Below, in pieces: positions 43,797 to 51,778 of a stretch of DNA of 64,000 nucleotides; within the stretch, counting starts at the first letter, position 1, and every line of letters starts with the position of its first letter. The notes under the pieces are model-generated. The model was not told the origin of the DNA. It saw nothing but the letters and a program-made list of their open reading frames with translations, and searched no databases. The position numbers and the translations under genes were made by a program. Origin of the DNA: CALSMU01 sp965230225 (GTDB lineage: Bacteria; Bacteroidota; Bacteroidia; Flavobacteriales_D; Parvicellaceae); contig CBDDKM010000010.1 of the NCBI GenBank assembly GCA_965230225.1, positions 744,001 through 808,000 of the forward strand, in the 5' to 3' direction.

Positions 43797-45893
43797 GTGA
43801 AACTAAAACTCTACTTACCATTAATTTTTTGCATACTCTTTTCGTGCAGTGCTGTTGGGCAGCATACCGAAAAGGATACTTTATTGGATGAGTTATCAGA
43901 GATCTTAAACTCAACAAAGGTTGATACAGTTAAAATCTCTACTTGCATAAAAATCTCAAGCTTATACGGCACTAAACCAGAAGCTGAAATGTACGCCAAG
44001 TATGCGTACGATCTGGCTAAACCATTAAACTATTCATACTATCACGCCATTACCAATGGCGCTTTGGCTGATTATTATTACTCTGTTAAAAACTACAACG
44101 AATCCCAAAAATTCAGGCTAAAAGAGTTTGATATCTGGTCCAAGAAAAAAAATACGTTGAAAGCCACCGAGGTATCATTTAAATTGGGAGAATTATTTCA
44201 GGCTAAAAATTATCCTGAAAAGGCTTTGTATTTTTTCACTGCAGCGGAAGAGAACTACAACGATATGGACCTGTTACCGGAAGTATCAGACTGTAAGCTG
44301 AAGCTAGGTATTTTACAAAGTGAAATTGGAGAGTTTGCCGAGGCCTTACTGTACTTTAAGGAAGTATTACGCATACAGGAGCACCTCAACAATCAGAATG
44401 AAATTGCAGATACTTATTTACAAATAGGAATTGTACATAACCGTTTAGGTAATCCGGATTTAGCATTAAATAACTATGGTCGTACGGTTGAAGTAAGTCA
44501 GAAAATAGATTACCATGCTGGTCAGGCTGCTGCTTATAACCAAATTGGAAACCTGGAACGAGACAAAGGAAACTTAAATCAGGCATTGGGGTGGTACGAA
44601 AAATCCATTGAATACTGGAAAAAAAGTGAAGATCAATTGAATTCCAGTGAGACATACAATAACATTGGAACCATTTACCTGCTTCAAAACGACGCAGAAA
44701 AAGCTTTGGAGTTTTTCTTTAAATCGGCCCAAACTAAGATTGAATACAAAGATTCCTGGTCGCTTACCAGAACGTACATTAACATGAGCGAAGCTTATGA
44801 TAAGCTTGGCGATACGGATAAGGCATTAGGATACCTCGAATTAGCTAAAAATTTAGCTAACCTTTCTAACGACACGGAAAACCTACTCCATATCTACATG
44901 GGGTTTGGGAAGTACGAATCGCAACTTGGCAACCATGAGGATGCTACAGAATACCTTAAGAAATACATTGAATTAAGTAACTCATTAGAAGACTCTAAAA
45001 AGAGTTTAATGATTTCGGTTCTTTCCGCTAAATACGAGCATGAACGACACATCAATGAGATTCAAATTCTGGCAGATAAAAATGCCGAGTTGAATGAGCA
45101 AAAAGAAAAAATAAACAAGGAGAAACAGCTTTCGAGCAAACAAAATAAGTTTCTAATTCTACTTTCTGTGTTACTTGTTGTAATGGTGATCGTAGCAATT
45201 AGTAAAGCATACTCATCCAGAAGATCTGCCAGGAAATTAGTGGCTACCAATGAGATGCTCACCAAGACTCTAATCAGTAAAGAGGAAAAAGAGACCCTAA
45301 TTAAAGAAATACATCACCGTGTAAAAAATAACCTTCAAATCATTAAAAGCCTTATTCGACTACAAATGGTTGCAGCAGACGACGAGAAGGTGAACACCAT
45401 ATTGAACGAATTCGAACTTAGAGTATCCTCCATGGCATTGGTACATGAAGAATTATACAAAAGTAAGGACCTTACAAAGGTCAGCGTTCAGACTTATTTA
45501 GAAGGATTAGTTACCGACCTTGTAGATGCTTATAAGGTTGGGCAGGAAATAGAAACAGATATTAATATTGAGGTAACCACCATGGGAGTTAATACTTTAA
45601 TTCCTCTTGGTTTATTGGTGAACGAAATTATTTCCAATGCCATTAAACATGGATTGAAAGAAAGAGTAAAGGGAAAAATCACCTGTATCATTCAGTATGA
45701 TGATTACGACCAGTATAAAATGTTTATTGGTGATGATGGAAAAGGATTTCCTGATAACTTTAACCTCGAAAACGAAACTACGCTCGGTTTAGAGTTAATA
45801 CAAGCTTTAAGCGAACAACTGGAAGGGGAGATTAAAGTGGTTAATGAAAACGGAGCTTACTACGAGATACGATTTAAAAATTTAGATAAATAA
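43797..45893 (+). CDS. TPR-containing sensor histidine kinase (HisKA_2)
   Basis: 698 residues with GTG start at 43797, chosen because it gives the signal MKLKLYLPLIFCILFSCSAVGQ (possible lipobox at Cys17). About 35-420 holds TPR repeats (for example DLALNNYGRTVEVSQKIDYH, ALGWYEKSIEYWKKSE). A membrane helix follows (FLILLSVLLVVMVIVAISKAY), then the phospho-acceptor IKEIHHRVKNNLQIIKSLIR and an HATPase domain (NEIISNAIKHGLK, IGDDGKGFPDNF). The response regulator is not adjacent. paaZ starts 6 bases downstream, so the kinase may be co-expressed with it. Confidence 0.92.
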   Translation: MKLKLYLPLIFCILFSCSAVGQHTEKDTLLDELSEILNSTKVDTVKISTCIKISSLYGTKPEAEMYAKYAYDLAKPLNYSYYHAITNGALADYYYSVKNYNESQKFRLKEFDIWSKKKNTLKATEVSFKLGELFQAKNYPEKALYFFTAAEENYNDMDLLPEVSDCKLKLGILQSEIGEFAEALLYFKEVLRIQEHLNNQNEIADTYLQIGIVHNRLGNPDLALNNYGRTVEVSQKIDYHAGQAAAYNQIGNLERDKGNLNQALGWYEKSIEYWKKSEDQLNSSETYNNIGTIYLLQNDAEKALEFFFKSAQTKIEYKDSWSLTRTYINMSEAYDKLGDTDKALGYLELAKNLANLSNDTENLLHIYMGFGKYESQLGNHEDATEYLKKYIELSNSLEDSKKSLMISVLSAKYEHERHINEIQILADKNAELNEQKEKINKEKQLSSKQNKFLILLSVLLVVMVIVAISKAYSSRRSARKLVATNEMLTKTLISKEEKETLIKEIHHRVKNNLQIIKSLIRLQMVAADDEKVNTILNEFELRVSSMALVHEELYKSKDLTKVSVQTYLEGLVTDLVDAYKVGQEIETDINIEVTTMGVNTLIPLGLLVNEIISNAIKHGLKERVKGKITCIIQYDDYDQYKMFIGDDGKGFPDNFNLENETTLGLELIQALSEQLEGEIKVVNENGAYYEIRFKNLDK

Positions 45894-45899
45894 CTTACC

Positions 45900-47951
45900 A
45901 TGCAAAAAATTCAAAACTATATTCTTGGGAATTGGGAAAATGGCGAAGGTGTTGAGTTGAACATCCACAACGCTATTACAGGTGAAGATTTCGCCACCGT
46001 TTCCAGTGCAGGATTAGATTATAAAGCCATTTTAGATTATGGTAGAAAAGTTGGTGGACCAGCTTTGAGAAAAATGACATTTCAGGAGAGAGGGCTAATG
46101 CTTAAAGCACTTGCTCTTCATCTTATTTCAATTAAAAAGAAATTTTACGGATTAAGTGCCGCAACCGGTGCTACCAAAATTGATTCGTGGATTGATATTG
46201 AAGGTGGTATTGGTAACTTATTCGCCAATGCATCTTTAAGAAGACAATTCCCTGATTTACCTTATTATGTAGATGGAACTGCTGCCCCACTTTCTAAAGA
46301 AGGAACCTTTATCGGGCATCACATCATGGTACCTAAAAAAGGTGTTGCAGTACACATCAACGCTTTTAACTTCCCAATTTGGGGAATGCTAGAGAAAATT
46401 GCCGTAAACTTTATGGCAGGTGTTCCTACTGTAGTAAAACCTTCTGAGTTTACCAGTTACCTTACTGAGTTAATGGTTAGAGAAATCATCAACTCTAAAA
46501 TTCTTCCGGAAGGAGCGCTTCAGTTAGTTTCCGGATTGGGTAGGGGAATATTGGATCATGTAAACAGTAATGATGTAGTTACCTTTACTGGTTCTGCCTC
46601 AACAGGGGTTAAATTAAAAGGTCTACCTCAAATTATTGAAAATTCTGTACCATTTAATCTGGAAGCGGATTCGTTAAATGCTTGTGTTCTTGGGCAAGAT
46701 GCTGTACCTGGAACTCCTGAATTTGACATATTCGTAAAAGAAGTACAAAGAGAAATTACGGTTAAAGCAGGACAGAAATGTACGGCTGTAAGACGTATTC
46801 TAGTTCCTGAAAACTTAATGGAAGATGTACAAAGTGCATTATCTGCAAGATTAGCCAAAACCACCATCGGAGATCCTTCTGTAGAAGGTGTAAGAATGGG
46901 GTCTTTAGCTACCAAACTACAGGTAGAAAGAGTAAGAGCTAATGTAGAATTGTTAATGAAAGAACAAGAAATGGTATACGGAAGCCTGGATGCTGTTGAA
47001 ACCATTGGTGATAATACTCAAGGAGGAGCTTTCTTCTCTCCTATCCTATTTAGAAACGATGATCCATTAAATAAAACCGGAGCTCACAACATTGAAGCAT
47101 TCGGGCCTGTTTCTACATTAATGCCTTACAAAACATTAGACGAAGCAGTAGAGATCGTTGAAATGGGGAAAGGTTCGTTGGTTACTTCTATCGTAACTAA
47201 CGACGATAAGCTAGCAAGAGAATTTGTAGTGGAAGCTGCCCATACTAACGGACGTATCCTGGTTCTTAACGAGCGTTGTGCAAAAGAAAGTACTGGTCAC
47301 GGATCTCCAATGCCATTATTAACTCACGGTGGGCCAGGTAGAGCTGGTGGAGGTGAAGAAATGGGTGGTAAACGTGGTGTTATGCACTACTTACAAAGAA
47401 CTGCTATTCAAGGGCACCCAACTACCATTACTGAAATTACACAGCAATTTCAGGTGGGAGCTGATATGCCAGAAGCAAATCCTCACGTATTTAGAAAGCA
47501 CTTCGAGGAATTAGAAGTTGGAGAAACCGTATTTACCCATAAACACACGGTGACCACATCGGACATTGTAAACTTTGCCAATGTAAGTGGAGACAATTTC
47601 TACGCTCATATGGACGAAACATCACTAGATGGTACCATATTCGAAGAAAGAGTGGCACACGGATACTTCATTCTTTCCAAAGCTGCCGGGTTATTTGTAG
47701 ATCCTAAAAAAGGACCTGTTTTATTGAACTATGGTATTGACGAGTGTCGTTTTACTAAGCCAGTTTATGCAGGAGCAACCATTGGAGTTCGCTTTACTGT
47801 GAAAGAAAAAATCAATCAAGAAAAAAGGGACGAGGAAGACATTGCAAAAGGTATTGTTAAATTCCTTGTAGACATTTACGATCAGGAGGGAGAAACAGTA
47901 GGTTTAGCTACTATTTTAACCATGGTTAGAAAACTGGATCAATCTAAATAA
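45900..47951 (+). CDS. paaZ: PaaZ: oxepin-CoA hydrolase and 3-oxo-5,6-dehydrosuberyl-CoA semialdehyde dehydrogenase
   Basis: 683 residues, the standard PaaZ length. The aldehyde dehydrogenase domain (about 1-520) has NLEADSLNA (general-base Glu) and KAGQKCTAVRR (nucleophilic Cys). The MaoC-like R-hydratase domain (about 535-683) has FANVSGDNFYAHMD and RVAHGYFILSKAAGLF. It opens the oxepin ring of phenylacetate catabolism and oxidises the aldehyde formed. PaaABCE, G, H and K are not in the window, so the pathway is split. Confidence 0.94.
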   Translation: MQKIQNYILGNWENGEGVELNIHNAITGEDFATVSSAGLDYKAILDYGRKVGGPALRKMTFQERGLMLKALALHLISIKKKFYGLSAATGATKIDSWIDIEGGIGNLFANASLRRQFPDLPYYVDGTAAPLSKEGTFIGHHIMVPKKGVAVHINAFNFPIWGMLEKIAVNFMAGVPTVVKPSEFTSYLTELMVREIINSKILPEGALQLVSGLGRGILDHVNSNDVVTFTGSASTGVKLKGLPQIIENSVPFNLEADSLNACVLGQDAVPGTPEFDIFVKEVQREITVKAGQKCTAVRRILVPENLMEDVQSALSARLAKTTIGDPSVEGVRMGSLATKLQVERVRANVELLMKEQEMVYGSLDAVETIGDNTQGGAFFSPILFRNDDPLNKTGAHNIEAFGPVSTLMPYKTLDEAVEIVEMGKGSLVTSIVTNDDKLAREFVVEAAHTNGRILVLNERCAKESTGHGSPMPLLTHGGPGRAGGGEEMGGKRGVMHYLQRTAIQGHPTTITEITQQFQVGADMPEANPHVFRKHFEELEVGETVFTHKHTVTTSDIVNFANVSGDNFYAHMDETSLDGTIFEERVAHGYFILSKAAGLFVDPKKGPVLLNYGIDECRFTKPVYAGATIGVRFTVKEKINQEKRDEEDIAKGIVKFLVDIYDQEGETVGLATILTMVRKLDQSK

Positions 47952-47957
47952 TCAATT

Positions 47958-48137
47958 ATGAATTTTGAAATCGAAAAAGAAACTTTCGAAGAGATTTCGA
48001 AAGTGATTCATAGCGATTCCAGCCCGGTTGGGATTGATGCTAAGAAAACGCACATTTTAATTCTTAAAAAGCTGAACGATATAGAACAGCAAATGAACAG
48101 AATTGAAAATCGATTGGACAAGCTAGAAAATAAATAA
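47958..48137 (+). CDS. Short coiled-coil protein downstream of paaZ
   Basis: 59 residues starting 6 bases after the paaZ stop: MNFEIEKETFEEISKVIHSD, then SSPVGIDAKKTHILILKKL and a C-terminal heptad segment (NDIEQQMNRIENRLDKLENK). Small, charged, soluble. It is supported as a gene by tight spacing to paaZ, a clean ATG and a terminator 4 bases after its stop. No function recognised; it may modulate PaaZ or be an oligomerising partner. Confidence 0.72.
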   Translation: MNFEIEKETFEEISKVIHSDSSPVGIDAKKTHILILKKLNDIEQQMNRIENRLDKLENK

Positions 48138-48141
48138 AGAA

Positions 48142-48167
48142 AAAGGGAAGATTTAAATCTTCCCTTT
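48142..48167. terminator. Palindromic bidirectional terminator
   Basis: Arms AAAGGGAAGATTT (48142-48154) and AAATCTTCCCTTT (48155-48167) are an uninterrupted inverted repeat between the convergent paaZ-linked gene and the hydrolase gene. T/A-rich flanks on both sides allow termination in both directions. Confidence 0.8.
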
Positions 48168-48172
48168 CTTAT

Positions 48173-49837
48173 TTAAGAATAATAATTCTCCAATATATCT
48201 TTTACTTCTTTCGAGTTCTTACCATCATTAAAGTAGGTTGTATGAAGTGCTTTCATGTCTATAGGAGGCTTCACATTTCCCAGAGGCATTACTTTTTGCC
48301 TGGAGGTGGCCACCACCCAATCATTTGGCCCTTTACAAATTAAGGTTATGATCTTATCCAGACCTCTTCTACTCATTTGTCCTACCCAGGATTTATCAGC
48401 AGCCAAAGACTTATCCCAATCTCCTACAATTGGTTGAATTTCGGTGATGTCTAGTACAGGTGTTTTTCTCAAAATCTCCTTTAAAGAATCACTCCCTAAA
48501 GTCATACTTTGCGGCCCTGGTAAGTTTAGGAAGTACTTTCCACTCATTTGAGCAAACCCCAACACGATTCCTGCAATCGGATGCCCTGTTTTAAGCAGGT
48601 ACTTTCGTAAATAGGTTAAGTATTTACCAATATTGGCAGCGGCTGTAAAGTAATGTACCCCACTGGCACACGAAGCCATAGCAACTTTTCCAACCGGAAT
48701 AAAATTGTTTTGCATGTCATCATCTCCAATCAGGCATTTCCCTACTAGCCCTCCTCTACTGTAGGTAAGCACATCCACAGGGTTGGATGATTTGAACTTT
48801 ACTCCTGCCATTAACTGCTTTAATACTTTGATATTTGCTTGTGGATCTTCGCTAATGGTTGGATGGTTGAATGCAATGACTTGTTTATAATTTCCATCGA
48901 TTATTTGCTGTTGTAACCACCCTTTATTTTGAGGATTCATTTCATCAATTAATCCATAATACGACCCTTCAGTAGAACTGAATGTACCATGAATTAATAA
49001 TAGTGTTTTTAAGGATGTATCAATCGTATAATCGTTATCATCGTGTACATCGAAAAACTCATTCTTTTGAGGGTCGAATACTTGAAGTTTGTACTTATCG
49101 TTCAGGTTTATACGATCTACTATTGTCTTTACTGTTTTCTGATGATCTCCTTCGTGATTCTCTCTTCTGAAAAGCAACACCTTTACCGCTAAACTGTGAG
49201 AAAGCGCTCCGGGTTTTACTCTGAAAAGCGTATCCTCTGTTAGTTCTTCATCAGGATTCACCTGTTCAATTTCCATTTGAGGAACAGCATCAAAAATATA
49301 GGTTAATCGATCGCGGTTGGTTGTATGGTTTTTGGTTGGTTCCGGCAGAATATACTCCACTTCAGAATCTTTCCCATGCTCATACTCACCTTCATAATGA
49401 TCATAAAACGCCACAGCTCCCTGAGTTGGTTCCAGGAATATTGTCAACCTTATTTTGGGTAACTCCCCAAGTTTAAACTCCCCCAACAATTCTTCAAACT
49501 CCACTTTGTCAAAACTAACACAGTATTCCACCACCTTTTCTTTCGACTCGGCAATTTCCGGATGCAATTGATACAATGATTTGATTTCGGAAAGCGTAGC
49601 TCCATTAGAGTCTAGATTACCCGTTTTAGAAAAATGAACATGACCGTTCCAGTTTACTTTCTTTCCATCTGCTCTTCCCAAGGTCCCCCAAAAGTCTTTT
49701 CTTTTATCCTTGATCATTCGTTTCAGTTTATTAGAAATAAACTTCTTCAAATCGCTCAAATTATCATTTCCCAACAGGATAAAATTCTTCTCTCTGAACA
49801 CATGGTGTTCGTGATTCTTTAGATCAAATATTTTCAT
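48173..49837 (-). CDS. Alpha/beta-hydrolase-like protein (DUF7379-type)
   Basis: 554 residues, cytosolic. The N-terminal 250 residues are beta-rich and unassigned. Residues about 285-554 look like an alpha/beta hydrolase: oxyanion motif LLLIHGTFSSTEGSY, nucleophile elbow VDVLTYSRGGLVGK (Ser), a later acidic residue in KGPNDWVVATSRQ, and a candidate His in KALHTTYF. The LIHGTFSS pattern resembles a family found next to CHAT or caspase-like domains in other bacteria. It is a single-gene unit between two terminators. Lipase, esterase or effector roles are all open. Confidence 0.75.
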   Translation of the reverse strand: MKIFDLKNHEHHVFREKNFILLGNDNLSDLKKFISNKLKRMIKDKRKDFWGTLGRADGKKVNWNGHVHFSKTGNLDSNGATLSEIKSLYQLHPEIAESKEKVVEYCVSFDKVEFEELLGEFKLGELPKIRLTIFLEPTQGAVAFYDHYEGEYEHGKDSEVEYILPEPTKNHTTNRDRLTYIFDAVPQMEIEQVNPDEELTEDTLFRVKPGALSHSLAVKVLLFRRENHEGDHQKTVKTIVDRINLNDKYKLQVFDPQKNEFFDVHDDNDYTIDTSLKTLLLIHGTFSSTEGSYYGLIDEMNPQNKGWLQQQIIDGNYKQVIAFNHPTISEDPQANIKVLKQLMAGVKFKSSNPVDVLTYSRGGLVGKCLIGDDDMQNNFIPVGKVAMASCASGVHYFTAAANIGKYLTYLRKYLLKTGHPIAGIVLGFAQMSGKYFLNLPGPQSMTLGSDSLKEILRKTPVLDITEIQPIVGDWDKSLAADKSWVGQMSRRGLDKIITLICKGPNDWVVATSRQKVMPLGNVKPPIDMKALHTTYFNDGKNSKEVKDILENYYS

Positions 49838-49872
49838 GATTTAGAGGTATTTTGATCCAATATTAATCAAAA

Positions 49873-49897
49873 AAGGCTTTCCATTTTGGAAAGCCTT
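49873..49897 (-). terminator. Intrinsic terminator of the molybdenum-cofactor operon
   Basis: Arms AAGGCTTTCC (49873-49882) and GGAAAGCCTT (49888-49897) with a 5-base loop, followed on the minus strand by a T-run (49869-49872), 22 bases after the moaC-mogA stop. Confidence 0.88.
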
Positions 49898-49918
49898 CAT
49901 CTAATGCTAAAAACAGTA

Positions 49919-50833
49919 CTAATTATTATGGGGGGCATCCTTAAGTATTCTAAATATATGAAGCAATCCAGGGAACAATGCATCCATACTTTCTGAAGCT
50001 CCTTTGGTTGATCCAGGTAGTCCTAATAACAAGGTCTCACCCTTCACTCCCGAAATACTTCTGGACAACATTGAGTAAGGCGTTCTGTTTTGCCCGTAGT
50101 TTCTGGCAGCTTCCGCTATTCCCGGTATTTCTCTATCAATCATAGGAAGTAAAGCTTCTGGTGTTACATCTCTAGAAGACAACCCTGTACCTCCGGTAAA
50201 TATCACCATATTAGCTCCCTGACCATGGTATTCATTCACCTTAGCCTGAATCTCGTCTACCTCATCCGGAATGATAACATAATCCATTATTTCAACCTCA
50301 CATTCCTCTAGTTTTTTCATAATGGCTTTACCGGCTTTATCCTCTTTCTTCCCTGCGGAAATAGTATCGGAACAAACTACCACAGCAGCTTTCAGGTCTT
50401 TTCTGAATTTGTCTTTAAAATCAGATTTACCGCCTTTCTTTTTCAATAGCTTAATGTTGTGAATCTCCACCCCTTTATCGATGGGTTTCAACATATCATA
50501 CATGTTCAGTGCCACTACACTACATCCGTGCATAGCTTCTACTTCTACTCCTGTTTTATAAATGGTTTTCACCGTCATGGTAACAGTAATTTCCAATCCA
50601 TTTATATCGTATTCAATTCCTGTATACTCAATAGGCATCGGGTGGCAATCTGGCAATAAGTCCGGAGTTTTCTTTACTCCTAACAATCCCGCAGCTTTAC
50701 TCATGGCAAACACATCCCCTTTAGGAACGGTTCCATTCTTTATTGCTTCAATTGTTTCCGGCTTACTCACTACCACCACTGCTTGTGCAGTTGCAATTCT
50801 CAGAGTACTAGCTTTATGGGTAACATCTACCAT
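49919..50833 (-). CDS. MoaC-MogA/MoaB fusion, molybdenum-cofactor biosynthesis
   Basis: 304 residues. Residues 1-150 are MoaC (MVDVTHKASTLRIATA start, LLPDCHPMPIEYTG, MYDMLKPIDKG with Asp and Lys), which with MoaA makes cyclic pyranopterin monophosphate from GTP. Residues 150-304 are a MogA/MoaB domain (VFTGGTGLSSRDVTPEAL, RTPYSMLSRSISGVKG), the molybdopterin adenylyltransferase fold. Such fusions occur in Bacteroidota. It ends the modE operon. No moaA is present in the window. Confidence 0.94.
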   Translation of the reverse strand: MVDVTHKASTLRIATAQAVVVVSKPETIEAIKNGTVPKGDVFAMSKAAGLLGVKKTPDLLPDCHPMPIEYTGIEYDINGLEITVTMTVKTIYKTGVEVEAMHGCSVVALNMYDMLKPIDKGVEIHNIKLLKKKGGKSDFKDKFRKDLKAAVVVCSDTISAGKKEDKAGKAIMKKLEECEVEIMDYVIIPDEVDEIQAKVNEYHGQGANMVIFTGGTGLSSRDVTPEALLPMIDREIPGIAEAARNYGQNRTPYSMLSRSISGVKGETLLLGLPGSTKGASESMDALFPGLLHIFRILKDAPHNN

Positions 50834-50846
50834 GGCTTAAATTCTT

Positions 50847-50948
50847 TAATGTTTAATTTTTAATGGATAATGATTAATGTGAAATGAGGTAATGTTTAAT
50901 TTTTAATGGATAATGATTTACGTAAAACGAATAATGTTTAATGGATTA
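50847..50948. repeat. Short AT-rich tandem repeat beside a four-helix-bundle gene
   Basis: A 29-base unit is identical at 50847-50875 and 50890-50918 (begins TAATGTTTAATTTTTAATGG), a period of 43 bases. A shortened third copy (TAATGTTTAATGGATTA) is at 50932-50948, 42 bases on. The array fills the gap between moaC-mogA and the broken four-helix-bundle gene. Its unit contains repeated TAATG/AATGG words. Confidence 0.85.
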
Positions 50949-51300
50949 TTATTTCTTATTTGATGCCGTTTTTCTAGAAGAGACAAATATTGCAGTTAAC
51001 GCTTTCGCTTCGGTCAGTAACTTTAAAAGAAAAGATTCATCAATTAATTTTTTCATCTTGTATAAATTCTATCCAAAAAGAACTTTCATCCACCTCCTCA
51101 ATGACAATACTGATTTTTGCAATAAAAGAAGGTTTAGACTGAGCAACACAGGTAGCTCTATAATTCGCTGCTACTGAAGTTGAACAACGAATCAATTGCC
51201 CTTTAATATGATTACCCAAATACGAATTAGGAAGATGCTCAGTTAACTTCACACAATTATGAGCAAATAACTTAGTCCTACTCTTCAACTCTACACTCAT
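50949..51300 (-). pseudogene. Frameshifted four-helix-bundle protein (23S intervening-sequence type)
   Basis: The frame starting at 51300 gives MSVELKSRTKLFAHNCVKLT and KGQLIRCSTSVAANYRA, with WIEFIQDEK before a stop at 51040. Dropping one base in the A6 run (51048-51053, T6 on plus) continues the protein as LIDESFLLKLLTEAKALTAIF, ending at 50949. The joined product of 116 residues is the normal family length. The family (S23/IVP, also related to Avd of diversity-generating retroelements) is often found as mobile or inserted ORFs. It interrupts the molybdenum-cofactor operon and is flanked by short repeats. Confidence 0.82.
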
Positions 51301-51327
51301 TCCTATTACTCATTAGTCATTTATACT

Positions 51328-51771
51328 TTACTTATTCACTTTCCACACGTGGGTATCGTCTTCAAAAACTTCTTTTCCGAATACCGGAACATCTGCCTTT
51401 ATTTTTTCCACGATAAAACGACAAGCATCCATCGCTTCTTTTCTGTGTGCAGAAGATGTAAAAACGAACAGGCAAATCTCCCCAATCTTCACTAACCCTT
51501 TACTGTGATAAATATGCATACAGGTTAGATCGTACTTTTCGAATGCTTCTTCTCTAATCTTATGGAACTCCAAATTGGCCATTTCTTCGTAGGCAGAGTA
51601 ATCTATTCCCTGAACAGTTTTACCGTCAATTTCATCTGCTCTTACCTGACCTAAAAAAATGTCGTGAGCACCAATATTGGTTTTCACTTGATGATGAGCG
51701 ATAGAAGTTGCAATCTTCTCAGGACTTATTGGCCCATCTACAAATACGTTCTTTATTTTTTTCTTTTCCAT
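51328..51771 (-). CDS. moaE: Molybdopterin synthase large subunit
   Basis: 147 residues. GAHDIFLGQVR, GIDYSAYEEMANLEFHKI, and SSAHRKEAMDACRFIVEKIKADVPVFGKE match MoaE. The usual C-terminal PxWKxE becomes PVFGKE, with the catalytic Lys kept. It transfers sulfur from MoaD thiocarboxylate to cyclic pyranopterin monophosphate. The MoaD partner is the C-terminal domain of the upstream fusion. It starts 7 bases after moeB. Confidence 0.93.
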   Translation of the reverse strand: MEKKKIKNVFVDGPISPEKIATSIAHHQVKTNIGAHDIFLGQVRADEIDGKTVQGIDYSAYEEMANLEFHKIREEAFEKYDLTCMHIYHSKGLVKIGEICLFVFTSSAHRKEAMDACRFIVEKIKADVPVFGKEVFEDDTHVWKVNK

Positions 51772-51778
51772 ATTCTAA

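Noticed and set aside
46628..47005. 125-codon minus-strand frame inside paaZ
   Set aside because: Antisense to the aldehyde dehydrogenase active-site region; no independent support.
48142..48167. Recombination or attachment site
   Set aside because: The palindrome lies between convergent genes with no integrase or mobile gene nearby; termination explains it.
50847..50948. CRISPR array
   Set aside because: Only two full copies and one partial copy, spacers of about 14 bases, no cas genes; best seen as a short tandem repeat.
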